6,273 nucleotides of DNA, taken from the NCBI GenBank assembly GCA_041639705.1, contig JBEQBT010000205.1:1-6273 (forward strand). The letters are read 5' to 3'. The notes under the pieces are model-generated. The model had not been told where the DNA came from. It made no database searches and saw nothing but the letters and a program-made list of their open reading frames with translations. The position numbers and the translations under genes are program-made. Shown piece by piece: positions 5,112-6,273 of this stretch; within the stretch, counting starts at the first letter, position 1; each line of letters begins with the position of its first letter. Source of the DNA: JARDZI01 sp041639705. Its GTDB lineage: Bacteria > Bacillota > Clostridia > Clostridiales > Caloramatoraceae.

Positions 5112-6191
5112 CTACAATATTGCCTTAATTATTCCACCACCAACCACTATTTCATTGTCATAAAAAACTACTGACTGACCTTTAGTAATCGCTCTTTGGG
5201 GGGAATCGAATTTAACTACAACTCCGTTTTTATATGGAGATATTATTGCTGGAGTTTCTTTTGCGGAGTATCTTATTTTTGCAGTTGCCTCCATATCACC
5301 CTTTAAATTTTCAAATGGAATAAAATTAACATTCTCAGCGTACAAAGCGGTCTTAAATATATCTTCTTCATTTCCTACAACAACTGTATTATTTTCAGGA
5401 ACTATATCACTGACAAATACTTGTTTGCCAATTGCTAAACCAAGTCCCTTTCTTTGACCAATAGTATAATATGTAATACCTTTATGTTGTCCTAATATAT
5501 TGCCATTATTATCAACAAAATTACCAGGTTTTACTTTTTCAGGTGCTCTTGTCTTAATAAAGTCTCCATGATTATCATCTGGAATAAAACATATTTCCAC
5601 ACTATCAGGCTTTTTTGCAACAATAAGACCTATTTCCTCTGCAATTTTACGAGTATTTTCTTTTGTATAATCCCCAAGAGGCATTAAAGTATGCTCAAGT
5701 TGATTTTGATTTAAGTTATAAAGTACATAGGTCTGATCTTTTTTTGAATCCTTTGATTTTAAAAGCAATGTTCTTCCAGTATTTTCATCCTTAACTACCT
5801 TTGCATAATGTCCAGTTGCAACATAATCAGCTCCAAAAACATTTGCTTTATTCAGTAATTCGTCAAACTTAATGTGCTTATTGCAAGCAATACAAGGGTT
5901 AGGTGTATTTCCTGCTAGATATTCATCAACAAAATAATTAATTACCTTTTTCTCAAAAACTTCTCTAAAGTTTAAAACATAAAAAAATATTCCTAGCTTG
6001 TCAGCTACCTTTCTTGCATCGTTTACATCTTTCAGAGAGCAACAGCCGTCTTCTCTTTCTTCAAATTCCTTGTTTTTAGGTGTTACCTGCATAGTAATTC
6101 CAATAACATCATAACCCTGCTCTAGCAATAAATAAGCAGCGACCGCGCTGTCAACGCCGCCGCTTAAACCAACAACTACTTTTTTCTTCAT
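5112..6191 (-). CDS. mnmA: tRNA-specific 2-thiouridylase MnmA
   Basis: Cytoplasmic enzyme that adenylates U34 of tRNA-Lys, -Glu and -Gln with ATP and replaces O2 with sulfur, giving the s2U wobble base. Its 359 residues match the family length. The PP-loop SGGVDS is at residues 10-15. The family motif CCSLKDVNDAR starts at C50. NTPNPCIACNKHIKF carries the first catalytic cysteine C100 (with C103), and SVEICF holds the second, C201. ATGHYA (125-130), DQTYVL (152-157) and GQRKGLG (245-251) are the usual tRNA- and ATP-side motifs. A beta-barrel C-terminal domain follows. The ATG has AGGTGAT as ribosome site, overlapping the stop of the upstream gene, so the two are likely co-transcribed. In many clostridia the order is iscS-nifU-mnmA, which would supply the persulfide sulfur directly. 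All key residues are present. Confidence 0.97.
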   Translation of the reverse strand: MKKKVVVGLSGGVDSAVAAYLLLEQGYDVIGITMQVTPKNKEFEEREDGCCSLKDVNDARKVADKLGIFFYVLNFREVFEKKVINYFVDEYLAGNTPNPCIACNKHIKFDELLNKANVFGADYVATGHYAKVVKDENTGRTLLLKSKDSKKDQTYVLYNLNQNQLEHTLMPLGDYTKENTRKIAEEIGLIVAKKPDSVEICFIPDDNHGDFIKTRAPEKVKPGNFVDNNGNILGQHKGITYYTIGQRKGLGLAIGKQVFVSDIVPENNTVVVGNEEDIFKTALYAENVNFIPFENLKGDMEATAKIRYSAKETPAIISPYKNGVVVKFDSPQRAITKGQSVVFYDNEIVVGGGIIKAIL

Positions 6192-6199
6192 AACATCAC

Positions 6200-6273
6200 C
6201 TATTCATTTTCTCCCTGGTAATGCTCGTGTCCTGTAAGGTTATCCTTCCATGCTTCTAAACCATTCTTAACCC
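6200..6273 (-). CDS. C-terminal end of upstream gene, probably Fe-S scaffold NifU/IscU (partial)
   Basis: An open frame enters from the right edge and stops at TAG (6202-6200), 8 nt before the mnmA start. The visible tail is VKNGLEAWKDNLTGHEHYQGENE. It is too short to identify by motif. The assignment rests on context: mnmA commonly follows nifU/iscU in clostridial isc operons, and a charged His-containing tail after a KNGL-type helix end would fit such a protein. The 5' part, with the catalytic cysteines that would settle it, is outside the window. The ribosome site of mnmA overlaps its stop codon, showing close coupling. Confidence 0.5.
   Translation of the reverse strand, partial: VKNGLEAWKDNLTGHEHYQGENE

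Overview
The window looks like a stretch of a low-GC Firmicutes chromosome, most probably Clostridia. The DNA is AT-rich, Shine-Dalgarno sites are strong (AAAGGAGG before alaS), and alaS is controlled by a T-box leader. The gene set mnmA / PRC-barrel protein / AI-2E-family permease / alaS matches the Bacillus subtilis trmU ... yrrD ... yrrI ... alaS neighbourhood. All protein genes read on the minus strand, so transcription runs from right to left.

Layout in transcription order: (1) 6273-6200, the last 23 codons of an unseen gene, probably the Fe-S scaffold NifU/IscU. (2) 6191-5112, mnmA, the tRNA U34 2-thiouridylase, ending in a strong intrinsic terminator at 5057-5096. (3) 5111-4673, an intergenic stretch holding a structured repeat element (copy 2, about 4804-5039) and an AT-rich leader. 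(4) 4672-4160, a two-domain PRC-barrel protein (YrrD-like). (5) 4155-3148, an AI-2E-family membrane protein (YrrI-like), 4 nt downstream of it. (6) A consensus promoter at 3117-3089, an alanine T-box leader and its terminator (3062-2845). (7) 2825-189, full-length alaS. (8) 167-1, a second copy of the repeat, cut by the window edge.

The genes share a translation theme: MnmA modifies the wobble base of certain tRNAs using sulfur from the neighbouring Fe-S/cysteine desulfurase pathway, and AlaS charges tRNA-Ala under feedback from uncharged tRNA-Ala. The PRC-barrel and AI-2E pair is a conserved but poorly understood neighbour.

The unusual part is the pair of intergenic repeats. Each has a core of two 7-bp hairpins in inverted orientation, 66 nt apart (65 nt in copy 1), with complementary 4-nt loops (CCCA and TGGG). 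Where both ends are visible (copy 2), the core is bounded outward by GTAG ... CTAC. This is the architecture of a REP doublet (REPIN/BIME) of the kind mobilised by RAYT (HUH/Y1) transposases. Here it sits inside a larger unit of about 236 bp with imperfect terminal inverted repeats. The hairpins are essentially invariant between copies while the spacer has diverged. No transposase is present in the window.
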